Notes: generated by a model not told the origin, from the letters alone. Positions 1 through 12,001 are shown, counted from the first letter of the stretch. The stretch is DNA of 64,000 nucleotides from Charina bottae (GCA_023362775.1 JALMGJ010000002.1:69913414-69977413), one strand, 5' to 3'. A program made the numbers and translations.

Positions 1-1557
1 GGAGAAACCATATGTACATCTATAGGGGATGGAGACTAAAGCCAAAATCATTTTTACAATTCAATCTCTCACCAGATGAGGCAACTGCAGAACTTTAAAC
101 CAGAGGAGGCCCTCAATGAAACAATGGGGTTTCATTCATATGATATATAAATTAATTATTTGCTGGCTTAAATTTGATTTACTTGTTCTTGCAAGCACAG
201 AAAGAGCAAATGAACTGTTTGGTATAGAGAAGAGGGCCTACTGAAAGCAATAACAATTCAGTCTGTTTTCTATGAATTTTTCTCAGAAGCTTAAGATTGA
301 GCTATGGTAAAAAATATTCAAAGCTCTTTCAGAATGAAGGAGAGAGGTGGACAATCCATTACATACTGTAGAAGATCATCAAGTTTTGTTTGCTCGTTTC
401 CCAGTTGTTTTGTCTACATATTAAAATCAGGCTGACCTGGGAAAAGACGCCTTCTTACTTTTACTTTCACACAAACCAAATTGGACAAAGGTGTGACAGC
501 AAAAGATGCAGCCATAAAGACCTATAATCAAACCAACAACCTATACGGAACATCCATATTTAGAGGTCATCTATCCCTGAACACCACGTGCTACAGATAA
601 GAGGAGGGGGCAAACATCCTTGGGCTCTGCTTACGGATGTCCAAGAGAGTTTTAGACAACGGCCATGTGCCGTTTCAACATTTCTTGGTTTAAAATTATT
701 TCTAGTTGACCATTGCTGTAACTTTATTCATTTATTCTGTAGCAGTTGAAGTGCTAAATTTTTAGTGGTATGAAGTTGCTTCTTATACATTGATGTGGTT
801 TGGATATGCTGGTGACAGAGTGATCCAGAAATGCTTTAAGTTTGAATCAATTGCCCGAGAAATGGGTTGCTAGACAGAATGAACTCGCTTGATCCAGCAG
901 GACTCTCTTGACTTCTCTTCGATTGGTATCTCTTGACTCAGTGGGACACAACAGCAATCAGCCAGTGCATAACAGAGGAAAACACCTTAGTCAAGGAGGG
1001 GAAAAATCTCTTTCAAGTTTCCTTTCTTATTATGTCAGGAACTTTGGCAGTTTTTGTTCATTTTAGGATTTATTTACTACTTTTTGGTGTGTTGCCTGTT
1101 GGTTCAGAAAAAATGTTTGTGAAGGAAAGAAAAATAACAGTGAAGATCCTGGTATCCAGAGCTGCCAATTTTCACATTTCCAGCAGCGAACTAAGGAGAT
1201 AGTTCCCCCACCCCAAACACAGACCCCTTCCCCCGAAAAAGTATAGCCAAGCAGGCCTGACAATAAGGAACAGCTTAATTCCACTAGGCAGCATTAAGAA
1301 TCTCCTCACAGAGACCACTTTGTGGCAAATGTCCTTATCACTTATTAGAGATGAATCTATGTTCATTTCTGAGCAGCTGCCCCCAAAGCAAGGCAACTGG
1401 TCAGAGAAGGAGACCATTACAGAGACCAAAGGAAGAAAACAACAACAACATCGCTGCAGAAAACCTCTGCAGCAATGCAGTTGTTCTGGGACTGGAGAGA
1501 CAAGGCTCAAAAATTAGTTCAATCTCCACCTGGTTTAGGGAACAGCCTATATATTTT
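1..1557. other. Intergenic, nothing recognised
   Basis: No coding, RNA or repeat signature could be supported here. The short open frames lack homology that I recognise and overlap each other on both strands. Confidence 0.5.
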
Positions 1558-1795
1558 TTTGTTGTTGTTCAGTCGTTCAGTCGTGTCCGACTCTTCGTGA
1601 CCCCATGGACCATAGCACGCCAGGCCTTCCTGTCCTCCACTGTCTCCCGGAGTTTACTCAAATTCATGTTCATTACATCGGTGATGCTATCTAACCATCT
1701 CATCCTCTGCCGTCCCCTTCTCCTTTTGCCTTCGGTCTTTCCCAGCATCAGGGTCTTTTCCAGTGAGTCCTCTCTTCTCATTGTATACAAACATT
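1558..1795 (-). mobile_element. BovB (RTE) LINE 3' fragment
   Basis: The minus strand encodes the C-terminal tail of the BovB ORF2 protein (frame 1569-1790), including the diagnostic REDSLEKTLMLGKTEGKRRRG and VTKSRTRLND segments. The plus strand shows the usual BovB 3' end with GTTGTTGTTCAGTCG at 1561. The copy is 5'-truncated, as is typical for target-primed reverse transcription. The same family recurs at 24.25 and 44.54 kb, so its identity is secure. Confidence 0.93.
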
Positions 1796-2039
1796 TTGAA
1801 ACTATGGAAGAGGAAGAGGCTGGGGATAGAGGGGAGAAGCAATTTGGCAGGGGAAAAAAAGGACAAGTGTCTCCTTCTTGGTACTGGATCTCCCCTCATG
1901 TACTGGCTCCTTTCTTTTTTCTTTTTCTTTTTTCTTGGATCTTGCTCATAACATTTAATCAGAATCTTACCCTAGAAGAACAGGGTGAACCGTTTTGTTT
2001 CAAGAGTTTCCCAATCATTAATTAATTAGTTAGTTAATT

Positions 2040-3110
2040 AAATTTTGCAACCGCCCATCTCCCCCCAAAGGGGGACTCTGGGCGGTTTACAACAAAGATA
2101 AAAAACATTAAAATATCATAAACATAATAAATATCAAATACAAATACAGTATAAATATAAATATAGTGTAAAATCCAGATGACGATAAAAGTTGTAGTAC
2201 CGCTTATATACATCTAAAGGGCCATTTTAGGGGGCCAGCCATCTCCAGGAGCGGTTGTTTCCCTCCCCACCCCAGGCAAGGTGGCAAAACCAAGTTTTCA
2301 GTTGTTTTCGGAAGGCCACCAGAGATGGGATCTGTCTTATCTCTGGGGGAAGAGTATTCCACAGTGCAGGAGCCACTGCAGAGAAGGCCCACCTCCTGGA
2401 CCCTGCCAGATAGAATTCTCTTGCAGACGGGGTCCGTAGCATGCCCTCTCTGCATGATCGGGTGGGGCGGGTTGATGCAATGGGGATGAGGCGGTCCCTC
2501 AGATACCCTGGACCCATGCCATGAAGGGCTTTAAAGGTGATGACCAACACCTTGAATTGCACCCGGAAGCAAACTGGTACCCAATGTAGCTCGCGGAGCA
2601 ACAGTGTAACATGTGCTGATCTAGGGGCATCAAGAATTGCCTGCGCAGCTGCATTTTGGACCAGCTGTAGCTTCCGGATACTCTTCAAGGGTAGCCCCAT
2701 GTAGAGCGCATTGCAGTAGTCTATATGGGAGATGACCAGGGCATGAGTGACGGTGCGAAGGGCCTCCCGGTCCAGGAAAGGGCGTAACTGGTGCACAACA
2801 CGAAGTTGCACAAAGGCCCTCCTGGCCACGACTGCCACCTGCTCTTCAAGCAGGAGTCGTGAGTCCAAGAGGACCCCCAGATTCCACACCAGGTCTGTCT
2901 GGGGAAGACCCAACCACATGTCACCTCCCGAGCTGCTTTTACTAGCCAGGAGGGGCAAGGGACTAGTTGACAGGTGGTGGCGTTTACAGTCCGGAGGATC
3001 CTGTCCACTTCCTCGGGTCCAATAGGATCAAACTGCTCCCAGATAACAGGGTAAGTCCATTCCCTCGGCATCTCCTCAGACCCTGCCTCATGCTCAGAGT
3101 CCAACTTAGA
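2040..3110 (-). mobile_element. L2-type LINE, internally deleted
   Basis: On the minus strand a 243-residue frame (2958-2227) gives the C-terminal part of an L2/CR1-group reverse transcriptase, with SHIDYCNALYMGLPLK, KLQLVQNAAAQ and the ELHWVPV block, ending in LWNTLPPEIR. A second frame just upstream (3104-2721) carries PEEVDRILRTVNATTC and WLVKA, which normally lie several hundred residues earlier in the same protein. The central RT palm is therefore missing. The 3' UTR with the GGGCGGTTTACAAC-like tail lies at 2040-2110. Coding capacity is broken and the element is dead. Confidence 0.88.
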
Positions 3111-3580
3111 ACGAATAATACTGCCCTTATCTCAGATCTGCTATTGAAAATTAATTTTGCATGTTTACAAAGAGCACTTAGAATCCCAATCCAGTCTACC
3201 TTGCTTCACAAGATGACATCAGCAATTTCACAGCATCTCTGGAAGGCTAAGCCAACATTTGTGGAGCATGTTCAAACAGACACTCTTCCAGGTCAGCTAG
3301 AAGCCATACTATCAAACTGTTTTCTGCCACATTAAATCCTTTTGAGAACTAATAATCCAAAGTGCGCATCTTCAGCTCTTTGAGGATCTCCTTTGGTCAT
3401 ACCCTGGCATCAGCTAGCAGCTAATCTCCGCAAACTGCCCACACTAATTAACCAAAAGTTTTGGTCTCAAGCTTCCAGTTCATAAAGGCAAGAGAGAGAA
3501 GAGGCTTTAATCAGAAATCCAGTCACCCATACACAAAACCAGTTCACCACTAATGCCAACAAGAAAAGCTGTATTCTACC
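3111..3580. other. No feature seen
   Basis: Unique-looking sequence between the L2 fragment and the microsatellite. No coding or repeat signature is visible. Confidence 0.4.
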
Positions 3581-3582
3581 AG

Positions 3583-3826
3583 GAATGAATGAATGAATGA
3601 ATGTATGTATGTGTATATACTGTATAGTATATATATATACACATACATACACACACACACACATACTGTGTGTGTGTATATGTGTGTGTGTATGTATATA
3701 TATGTATATATATACATATATATATATATATGCATATATGTGTGTATATATATATATGTATATACGTGTATATATATATATATGTATATATATGTGTGTG
3801 TATGTATGTATGTATGTGTGTGTATG

Positions 3827-3865
<39 letters not shown>

Positions 3866-3905
3866 ATATATATATATGTATGTATGTATGTATGTATATA
3901 TGAGA
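3583..3905. repeat. Compound microsatellite (GAAT/GTAT/CA/TA)
   Basis: The tract begins with GAAT units at 3583, passes through CA/TG runs near 3640-3690, and continues as mixed TATG and TA repeats to 3903. It yields spurious Tyr/Ile/Cys/Val-rich frames on both strands, which are not genes. Its length of over 300 bp suggests it is highly variable. Confidence 0.95.
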
Positions 3906-5243
3906 GAATGATAAAATGTATGAGAGAGACGTTAAACCTAAGTAAGAAAAAAATGCAAGCATACTTCAGTCACTCTTTCATCTTTAGTTGTTTATGAAAG
4001 AACAGGAAGACGGAACACTCCATGCTATATCAGAGGCTGTTCCCCAAAAAAAGAAATCACTAGGGCATCCCAAGGGATACAAGGACCAGTAAATGCTGAC
4101 AATGTACATCAAAAATGACATTTGTACAACAAGCACAGCAGCACTTACATTTTCCTCACACCTTCAAACTAAATTCTGGATGAGTTGCGGAACAGACACA
4201 GGAACACAACAGGAGCTCCTGAAAATTCAATTTATAGGAGGAAATGGGGGTAGAGGTGGGGGGGAGGAGAGAGAATGGTAATCAGTTCTATGGACCTAAG
4301 TTGTTTTATTCATTACAAAAAAAGAAAAGAATGTTTGGATACTGCAGGGTGGTTAGAAAGGATTGAAATTCTATAGTTTCTGAGGATGAAGGCTTCCAAA
4401 ACCAACTTATCCATTTCTTCATTATTGTCACCAAGTTTGAGTCTCAAGGGTTAAAAATATAGATATTAGAGATAAGGCGGCAAAGTAATTTCCTGCATTT
4501 GCTGCTTAGGGTTACCAAATACAGCTGTGCTATGCTTTGGATTTCAAGGGGAAAAGATGATTTGGAGCATGAAGGATGCTCACAAAGCACCTGTCAGTAA
4601 TTCCTGAAAGCAGCTGCATCTTTCCCTGAGATCACCTGCAGCAGCAGAGGGCAGCTACATGTTCCCGGGAAAAGATGCAGCTGCTTTAACAAGTTAGAGT
4701 CAGGTTGTCCATCCCTGCTCCTATGCTCTCTGAAGCACTTTTTTTCCCAAATCCAAAGCCCTGCATAGCCCTATTGTCGAGAATATTTGTCAGTCAGTAT
4801 GAAATGATCACTTCATACTGATCATGATGTAACCACTACCAATATATTAACTTTTGACTGAATGCCATGCTTTGTGTATCTGGGCTGCTCAGAAAACACC
4901 ACACTTTCTTAAAAGCAGAAACTCACAAAAAGCTTTGGCAGATTTTTAGGGAGCATTCATACTGGTAGCCTTACGCTAGCCTGACTGTTTTAGTTCACAT
5001 CATATTCCCAGTTATGTCAATGATAACGTTTCCAGTCTACATCCACATGTCATTCCCTGGAATAATATCTTTAAGGTATTTTTCATGGGGTCCTCCTAGT
5101 TAACTCACTACTAGGAACAACGAGCCACAGTTTCCTGCATTTTAGATAGCAAGCTGGTGAAGCCTAATTGCATGCAGAACAATGTGCAAAATGGACAGAC
5201 GCAAGCCAGTCTGCTAAGTCCACAGGCCTGTTCTGCTTATGAA
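3906..5243. other. No feature seen
   Basis: No supported gene or repeat. The open frame near 4093-4281 is short and without recognisable similarity. Confidence 0.4.
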
Positions 5244-5470
5244 CAGATAGTCCTCGTTTAGTGACTGCCTTGTTTAGTGACCATTTGCAGTTACAACGGT
5301 AATAAAAAAGTAACTTTATGACCAATCCTCATATTTATGACCTTCACAGGTCTGTAAGGCCAAGGAAAGCTGAAGTAAGATCATAAGCACAGTTGGTTTC
5401 ACTTAGTGACCGCTTTGCTTAATGACTGAGTTGCCAGTCCCAACTGTGGTCACTAAATGATGACTACCTG
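5244..5470. mobile_element. Tigger-like MITE (TA target site)
   Basis: The ends are inverted copies of a motif close to CAGRTAGTCCTCG (left) and GACTACCTG followed by TA (right). The interior repeats the 'TTAGTGACCG / TTAAGTGA' type words seen in the copy at 42.96 kb. There is no coding capacity. The TA on the left flank has decayed to AA, consistent with an old insertion. Confidence 0.75.
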
Positions 5471-6299
5471 TACACCATGATATGCCATAGGAATCAGTAG
5501 ACAACAACCCCATTCTGACCAGTGGATCTGCTTGCAAGGAAGGTTTCAGTAACTTATATAAAGTGTTTGGTCCCCTCCCCAACCATAATCCTCACTTGCA
5601 AGAGAGGAAAAATAGGAAAAACGTGTGCTGCTGTTTTTTTTTAAAATATATAAACTGAGGCAAACTGCCTTTGCCGAATACTAACCTGACCATATTCAAG
5701 CCTGTTGGCTTTCAAACACAGCTCTAGTCCTCCAAACGTCTAGGAAAGAGCAGAATTCCAACTACTGCAGGATTGGGACCTTGGTGTGGAACCAGATGGA
5801 CCTGCTCCAAAATTCTAGAATTCACACCTCTCGTCAGCATCCCAACATCACAGATCTGGTGCCACTTCTTGATGAAACACATATGGCTTCTTGATTCACA
5901 CTAGAGCTGGTTGGGAAAGTAGGAAAAAAAATCTCTTTGAGGAATCTAACATCGAAAAATTTAAGAAAACATCAACATTTTGACAAAGTATCAAAATATT
6001 TCAATTAACACCAAAAATATTCATGTTTCTATATAAAAAAAGTATATTTTTGACAAATTTGCTCAAAACATAAAGGCAAACATCATGTGCCTTTTGGCTG
6101 CTATATCAATTTTGAATAGCTACATATTAGAAGAACATCAACCACTAACCCCCCGCTTAACAAAACTATGAATCATCTTATGTTTCTAATATTGACACTG
6201 TTACGTATTACACAAGAGAGGGGTGTATGCATGTATTAATCAACTAGTATGCATCAGTGGATTTAAGCAATATAGATTTGGATACAAATCCTCACGTAG
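5471..6299. other. No feature seen
   Basis: AT-rich sequence without recognisable features. Confidence 0.4.
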
Positions 6300-6376
6300 C
6301 CATGTGGAACTCAACCAGAGTCGTCGTGTAGGAGATGGGCGGCCAAGAAATTTGATAAATAAATAAATAAATAAAC
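6300..6376 (+). mobile_element. L2-type LINE 3' tail
   Basis: A short 3' end, GATGGGCGGCC...TTTGATAAATAAATAAATAAATAAA, matches the style of the L2 tails elsewhere in the window (e.g. 8200-8268). Only the terminal UTR and the AAAT microsatellite tail remain. Confidence 0.6.
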
Positions 6377-6477
6377 CTCAGCTCCCCAACTCTAACTCAT
6401 AAAACAATATTTATTTTTCTAAAAAACAGTAAGTCCATTTTAATACCTCTTTTGTAACAAGATTCTATACATAAAGG

Positions 6478-6680
6478 CATAGCTTTCCAAACTGTGTGTT
6501 GGGACACGTTAGTGTGTCAGCTGCAGTGTCTGGGTGTGTCGCGGCTGCTGCTGCCTCTGAGCCCTGCCAGGATTCCGCACAGGTCCTAGTGCCTGCCTTG
6601 TGCCCTGCTGTAAGAGTGTGTCGCAAAATGATGCATGTCTAAAAAGTGTGTCACCAACATGAAAAGTTTGGAAAGCTCTG
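6478..6680. mobile_element. hAT MITE, GCTTTCCAAA family (copy 1)
   Basis: The terminal inverted repeats are CATAGCTTTCCAAACTGTG and, inverted, CAGAGCTTTCCAAACTTTTC. An 8 bp target duplication, CATAAAGG/CATAAGGG (6470-6477 and 6681-6688, one mismatch), fits hAT transposition. The GTGTGTCGC/GCGACACAC subterminal words are shared with five other copies here. Confidence 0.9.
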
Positions 6681-6688
6681 CATAAGGG

Positions 6689-7730
6689 GATTTAAAACAA
6701 AACGCTGCATTGTAACCTGCTTAAAAGGAAGGTTCCTCTTCAGAATTTCAGCCCTTTTTTTTCAAAGGGGAGCATTTTCTATTTTCTTAAATACAAAGCA
6801 TTTTACTTGCCAGCCATAGCTATTGTATCTTTTCCAGCTATCTCCCAAAGGTCCCTTCCTCTCGTATTTTTCTACTGCGTAACTTTCTGAGGCATGATAA
6901 CCTCACTCTTGTCAGTGGCTCAGCTCTGCTTTACCAAAGAAGCTATTTCAAAAGCCTGAAGCTTTGTTTTGCCTCCGTAGCAGAAGAACCCCTCCCTTTG
7001 ACCTATTTCCAAAACCCTTCAGATTTTGCAGCTAAGTTGATACAAGATGCTGAGCTAATCACAAACAACAGGTTGATCCTAGTTAACTACAAACAACATG
7101 TTTTACGCAGGCAGAGGAAATGGGGAAAGGTAAAAGGTAATTTGATATATAGAGATGTAAGGTAAAGGATCAGTGAGAGGGATGGGTCAAGGTGGTGTTG
7201 CACCCTAAGTTTTGAAAAAGGGGAGATGCCTATAGAAGGGAGAAGGGAAAAGATTCTGCACTTCTCTTCCCCAATTGTTGGTTCCTGCTTTTCCCAGCAC
7301 CCCTGATCCACCTGATCCTATCTCAGAGATCAGTGAAACACAAAGATGCTGGGCAATGGATGGTGAGAACTTAACATCATCTAACAACTAGAATCCGCCA
7401 GGAAGATTCTCCACCCCATCCCACCCTGCCTCCTTCTTCCCCCCTTTTTCTTAGGTTAGGATGTTGAACTTGCTAATTACTTACCAAATTTTAAACGCTT
7501 CATTCAGTAACAACTTATCAAGCTCAGGAGAAGAAGCCATATTTGATCTTTTATAATCCTCCAATGCTTTAAGTAAAGCAGTATCAAAAGCAAAGGTGGT
7601 CTAATTTTTGAGCCCTGTGCTCCAGCTTACTTAAAGCATGCCATGTAATCTGGAGGTCTATGTGCCTAAAAGAAGTACTGCAGGTGTGTGCTTGAGTAGG
7701 AGGCAATCTCAGGGGACAGGAAACTGGCAG
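6689..7730. other. Mostly featureless; one half of a local repeat pair
   Basis: No gene supported. About 70 bp at 7480-7550 resemble 9650-9722 (see that entry). Confidence 0.4.
7480..7550 (+). repeat. Unclassified repeat, pair member A
   Basis: This stretch (TTACCAAATTTTAAACGCTT ... CTTATCAAGCTCAGGAGAAGAAG ...) aligns in the same orientation with 9650-9722. Both contain AATTTTAAAyGCTT, ACTTATCAArCT and AGGAGAAGAA in the same order and spacing. I do not recognise the family. Confidence 0.55.
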
Positions 7731-7739
7731 TCCTGATTC

Positions 7740-8268
7740 AATGGGCAGAAGTCAGACAATCCTTTGGGGTGGTGATAAATCTGGAGGACCTGCCCAGCCA
7801 GTGGGATCAGCCCCCCTCTGTGAACCAAGGTTTCCCAGAGGGCAGACGATGGGAGTGGCCTTAGGGAAGAGGAAGAAAGTGAACCGATTCACCGGAGCTC
7901 AAGCTGAGCATGAACACTGTCATCATCACTTTTCTGCCATGGTTCCTGCCCTTCGGAGTATCATCCCACCTGAGGTTAGATTGGGCCCAACCCTATTGGT
8001 CTTTTGGAAGTCCCTGAAGACATGGCTGTGCCATCAGGCCTGGGGATCCCGCAGATGCGGGGTACCTGCAAGATGGCTGTATTGTCTGTGAGCTTGGCAT
8101 TCTCCTGCGCGTTCACATCTTTTGGTTTACTGTTTTAATTGTTTTTAATTTCATTTATACAAGTTTGTTTTCTGCTGGCTTAACGTGTGAGCTGCCCAGA
8201 GTCACATATGTGAAATGGGCGGCTATATACTGTAAATTCAGTAAAATAAATAAATAAATAAATAAAAT
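7740..8268 (+). mobile_element. L2-type LINE 3' end
   Basis: The end of the RT C-terminus is readable as MVPALRSIIPPEVR and FWKSLKTWLCHQAWG, equivalent to ALWNTLPPEIR...FRKQLKTWFCHLAWG in the copy at 2.2 kb. The 3' UTR follows with CTGCCCAGAGTCA...GGGCGGCTATATA and an AAATAAAT tail at 8250-8268. 5'-truncated and decayed. Confidence 0.85.
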
Positions 8269-8421
8269 CATTTAACACAGGAGCTTGCCAATAGAAGGAA
8301 TCATTCTTCACGCATGCACATTCTTTCCTCCAGGAGCTTAGAAAAAAAGACACGGCAATCCTGTTTTCTCCACACAGCTACCCAGTGGGCTCTTCCTTAC
8401 AGCCATCTGAAAGTCCTAGAG

Positions 8422-8714
8422 CAGAGTTTCTTAACCAGGGTTCCACGAGAGGTGGAACTAAGGGTTCCCTGGGAAATCACGATTTATTTTAAAAAATATT
8501 TCAAATTCGGGCAACTTCACATTCAAGAGGAAAGTTTCATTCTTTATTTTTAGCTTAAGAACACTGTTAATGCATATCTACAGGCCTACACGTGAAACGA
8601 GTATGATAATTTTGTAACTTGTGGCCTATATTTGAGCTGGAATGTGCAGGGGTTCCCCGAGGCCTGAAAAATATTTCAAGGGTTCCTCCAGGGTCAAAAG
8701 GTTGAGAAAGGCTG
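8422..8714. mobile_element. hAT-type MITE with perfect 8 bp TSD
   Basis: TCCTAGAG occurs at both 8414-8421 and 8715-8722. Between them the element begins CAGAGTTTCTTAACC and ends GGTTGAGAAAGGCTG, which are imperfect inverted repeats of the CAG-TTCTCAACC type used by hAT elements. The inside is AT-rich and non-coding. Distinct from the GCTTTCCAAA family. Confidence 0.88.
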
Positions 8715-8722
8715 TCCTAGAG

Positions 8723-9844
8723 TCACCAAAGAATGCCAAAATAAATGATGCTTTCCCAACTACTCTGACTCAGTAACAAGGTTGCCACCTTTATAGTTTT
8801 AATATGGAAAAGGGATCTCCCCAGCTTTGTTTCCCCTCCACCCAAGCGTCATCTGCCCACTACCAAAGCCACGACCAGTCACTCTCCTTAACAGGTGGTG
8901 GGGCAGGGATGGGTTTGCAGTCAGATAATTTAGCCCCATGTCAAGCTGACTGAATGACAGGTCACAGGCATGGCAGAGGGGCAGTAGACGAAGTGGAATT
9001 CTCTCAGAACATTGGCAGAGCCCTGTCCCACACTTGTCCATGCCTGCAACCTGAGAGAGTTTATTCTTGGATACTGGTTTAGTGCTCTTCCAGAAGAACG
9101 CTTAGACCTGGGTTCAGAAACAGACATGGGCACAGAGGAAAAGTTGCAAGGAATATCAAGGATACTCCTTCCCACTTTATCCACTGCCTCTCCTCTGCTC
9201 CTGTCACTTATCGACTGGGCTATTTCTGACTGGGATTCAGTATTTAGTATTTGCACTGATAGGAATGTATATTTGTACCTAACATGTAATTACATGCCTA
9301 TAATTAAATGCCCCTGCTGTGGTGCCTACAGCAGCCTAAAGTGGTCAATACTGCAACATCCACCACATTGTCAAGGAACTGTCATAGATCATATCCCCAG
9401 CAAAACCTGCGTTGAGAGAAGAGGAAAAGGTTCCTTTAAGAGTAGAACATTTAGATAGGACTTCAGACTGCCTCTCCTAAGAGTTGGCAATCAGATGAAG
9501 GCAACGGCATGAGGACATGTCATGTCAAAAGAGTTCACAGGGTCCTTTTGTGCTATGGCTGCGAAGCAAGCATGGGCCCTATGGCCCCTGCTTTAGAAAG
9601 CCACAAAAACTCATAATCCAAATCTGACCTAGGCATTACACAGAATAAGCTTACCCAATTTTAAATGCTTAATTTTAGAACCACTTATCAAACTAAGGAG
9701 AAGAAACAATATTTAGTCCTTGACCACCCATTTCAAATTAGGTTGAAGTCACATTGTCTAATTCTACAGATATGAAGTGACAGAGTTACTATCGTCAACA
9801 ATTCAGGAAGGAGGCTTTTCATGGAAAAACATGGATATCCCACT
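8723..9844. other. No gene; second half of local repeat pair inside
   Basis: Open frames at 9012-9458 (+) and 8930-9256 (-) overlap on opposite strands and have no recognisable similarity. Confidence 0.4.
9650..9722 (+). repeat. Unclassified repeat, pair member B
   Basis: Partner of 7480-7550, about 2.17 kb downstream in the same orientation. Shared blocks keep their order, with scattered substitutions and small indels. Confidence 0.55.
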
Positions 9845-9852
9845 CTTTAAAG

Positions 9853-9987
9853 CAGTGTTTCTCAACCTTGGCAACTTGAAGATGTGTGGACTTCAACTCC
9901 CAGAATTCCCCAGCCAGCCTTGCTGGCTGGGGAATTCTGGGAGTTGAAGTCCACACATCTTCAAGCTGCCAAGGTTGAGAAACACTG
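9853..9987. mobile_element. Palindromic hAT MITE (CAGTGTTTCTCAACC family)
   Basis: A 135 bp near-perfect palindrome: CAGTGTTTCTCAACCTTGGC at the left is mirrored by GCCAAGGTTGAGAAACACTG at the right, with arms meeting at CCAGCC-TTGC-TGGCTGG. It is flanked by the identical 8 bp duplication CTTTAAAG (9845-9852 and 9988-9995). It has no coding capacity. A second, more diverged copy lies at 50.0 kb. Confidence 0.95.
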
Positions 9988-9995
9988 CTTTAAAG

Positions 9996-10879
9996 TGTAC
10001 CAGAGTTGTAGTGCTGGTGGTGCTGGAAGGCAGTATTGGGGAGGGGGCGGGAATGCTACTCATCCTCTGAATCCTCCTCTATCTTTTCATCCTTTTCTAG
10101 GACACTTTACATTGACCAATTTGAGAAACAGCACTGGGGAGGGAAGAAATACAATTACCTGTAGAATTATTGGGTAAGATTAAACATTATTCGTATGAGA
10201 GGAAGTTGTTGGGGTATGAATAGAAACCATAATTTCCCACTGCTGAATTTCTCTGTCCTAAAATAATTGTGTTATCCCCAATTATGACTGTTGTGAATAT
10301 TTATGTTTATTTTGCCTATTAATCTTTAACTGAGTTATCACCACCTGTACTTTTTGCAATTCATTATCATTCGAGCCCTCCAGTTACATTTTGTGTCTCT
10401 CCTGCCAGCTAATGCTCTTGTATGCATTAGTCCACAGAAGTGTATAATCTGTTAGTCTTAAAATGGCACAAGACTCTTTATGGCTTGTCATTACCCTGCT
10501 GTTGGTTGTTCATAGCAGTTGACTATAAAATTACATAACACTCCACCCCACCCCACAAGAAACCAAACAAACAAGGATGTAGGGCAGAAGGAATGGTCAC
10601 CTCCTCAGTTCCTTGGAGTAACCACAGCAATCCTGGCTAAGTACCTGACTATAAAACTATGCAAAAACAGAGAAGGAAACGATAATTAAAACCAGGCTCT
10701 AATGTCAATGCAAAAAAAGTTTTAGAATACTGAAGATTGCACAACAAAACTAAAAATGATCACCAAATGGAACTTTTAAAATAGCATTTTTAACAATTGC
10801 TTTTATTTTTAAATTGCTTTTCTTCTCAAAGAGCAGTACTGTGGTAAAATAGCCAATTTATTTAAATATACAAATATTG
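9996..10879. other. No feature seen
   Basis: AT-rich intergenic sequence. Confidence 0.4.
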
Positions 10880-11400
10880 AATTGCACAGCAACGATGAGC
10901 ATAAATCGAGTATGGACAAGCAAGGACATTAGCCTGGCAACTAAATGCAGATTAGTCCGCACTATCGTGTTTGCCATAGCTACCTATGGTTGCGAAAGTT
11001 GGACCATGGAAAACTAGACAGGAGGAAAATCGACTCGTTCCAGCTGTGGTGTTAGAGAAGGCTCCTGTGCATTCCTTGGTCAGCAAAGATGACAAACAAG
11101 CAAGTACTGAAGCATATAAAACCAGACATATCACTGGTGGGCAAAATCACAAAATTGTGCCTTATTTATTTTGGCCATGTCATGTGATCAAACTGACTGG
11201 AAAAGGCAGTTATGCTCGAAATGGTCAGCGGTAAAAGGAAACGAGGCCGCCAAAAAACACAGTGGCTAGACACCATCAAAGTCGACACCAGCCAGAGCAC
11301 AAAACAACTAAAAGAATCCATACAAGGTCAGAAAATGCTGAGAGCGCTGGTCCATAGAATCGCCAAGAAACGGACATGATTGAACGGATAGCATCATCAC
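10880..11400 (+). mobile_element. RTE-clade LINE 3' fragment, non-BovB subfamily
   Basis: Reading the plus strand across several frameshifts gives RLVRTIVFAIATYGCESWTM, then FQLWC, YFGHVM, GKRKRGRQKTQWLDTI and ALVHRIAKKRT. This is the order of motifs found at the C-terminus of RTE/BovB ORF2. The wording differs from the BovB copies here, so it is probably another RTE lineage or a much older BovB. Confidence 0.8.
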
Positions 11401-11735
11401 AAATATCTAAATGGCAGGTTAACTGAAGCAGCATTTCTTCTCATGTTTACTCCTACTATCTTGCCCTGAGGTGGCCCTTCTCCAGATGTTCCTGCCCAAA
11501 GAGAAGGTTAATGGCCAAAAGAGAAAGACCCTTTTTAGTAGGTAGCATCTCAAATGTAGAAAGTTTTACCTGGTGCCATTATCATCTTTTCAGTTCCAGG
11601 TGACATCTTTTTTGTAAACTGTTTCAGGTTTATCCCAATATTGTTTTGCTGCTGGTTAGAGTTGAAGTGGATTGAGTTGCCACTTCTCTTCCCCTAATGG
11701 CTTGTCCATTCCTTCACCTTGTAGTAGTATTAGAG

Positions 11736-11993
11736 CAGGGCTTTCCAAACGTTTCCTGCGGTGACACACCATTGGCGGCGCACAAGAAAACCCGGAAGCA
11801 CCGCCGCCACCGCTTTCGGTTTTTGCGCGCCGCAGCGGTGGCAGCGGTGTCCTTGTGTGTCGTGCAAAAACCCGGAAGCACTGATGGCCCGGCGGCGGCG
11901 TGCCATCAGTGCTTCCGGGTTTTGACGCGACACAAACCTGGGCCCGGCAGGTGACACACTTTTGTGTCGCGACACACAGTTTGGAAAGCTGTG
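11736..11993. mobile_element. hAT MITE, GCTTTCCAAA family (copy 2)
   Basis: Flanked by a perfect 8 bp duplication, TATTAGAG (11728-11735 and 11994-12001). The left end is CAGGGCTTTCCAAACG and the right end ACAGTTTGGAAAGCTGTG. The interior is strongly GC-rich, with internal inverted repeats around the word CCCGGAAGCACTGATGG, which is repeated and inverted within the element. Confidence 0.93.
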
Positions 11994-12001
11994 TATTAGA
12001 G

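Noticed and set aside
3583..3910. CRISPR-like or satellite array
   Set aside because: The units are 2-4 bp microsatellite words without spacers; this is a vertebrate genome.
3593..3997. Overlapping Tyr/Ile/Cys/Val-rich frames on both strands
   Set aside because: They are translations of the TATG/TA/CA microsatellite, not proteins.
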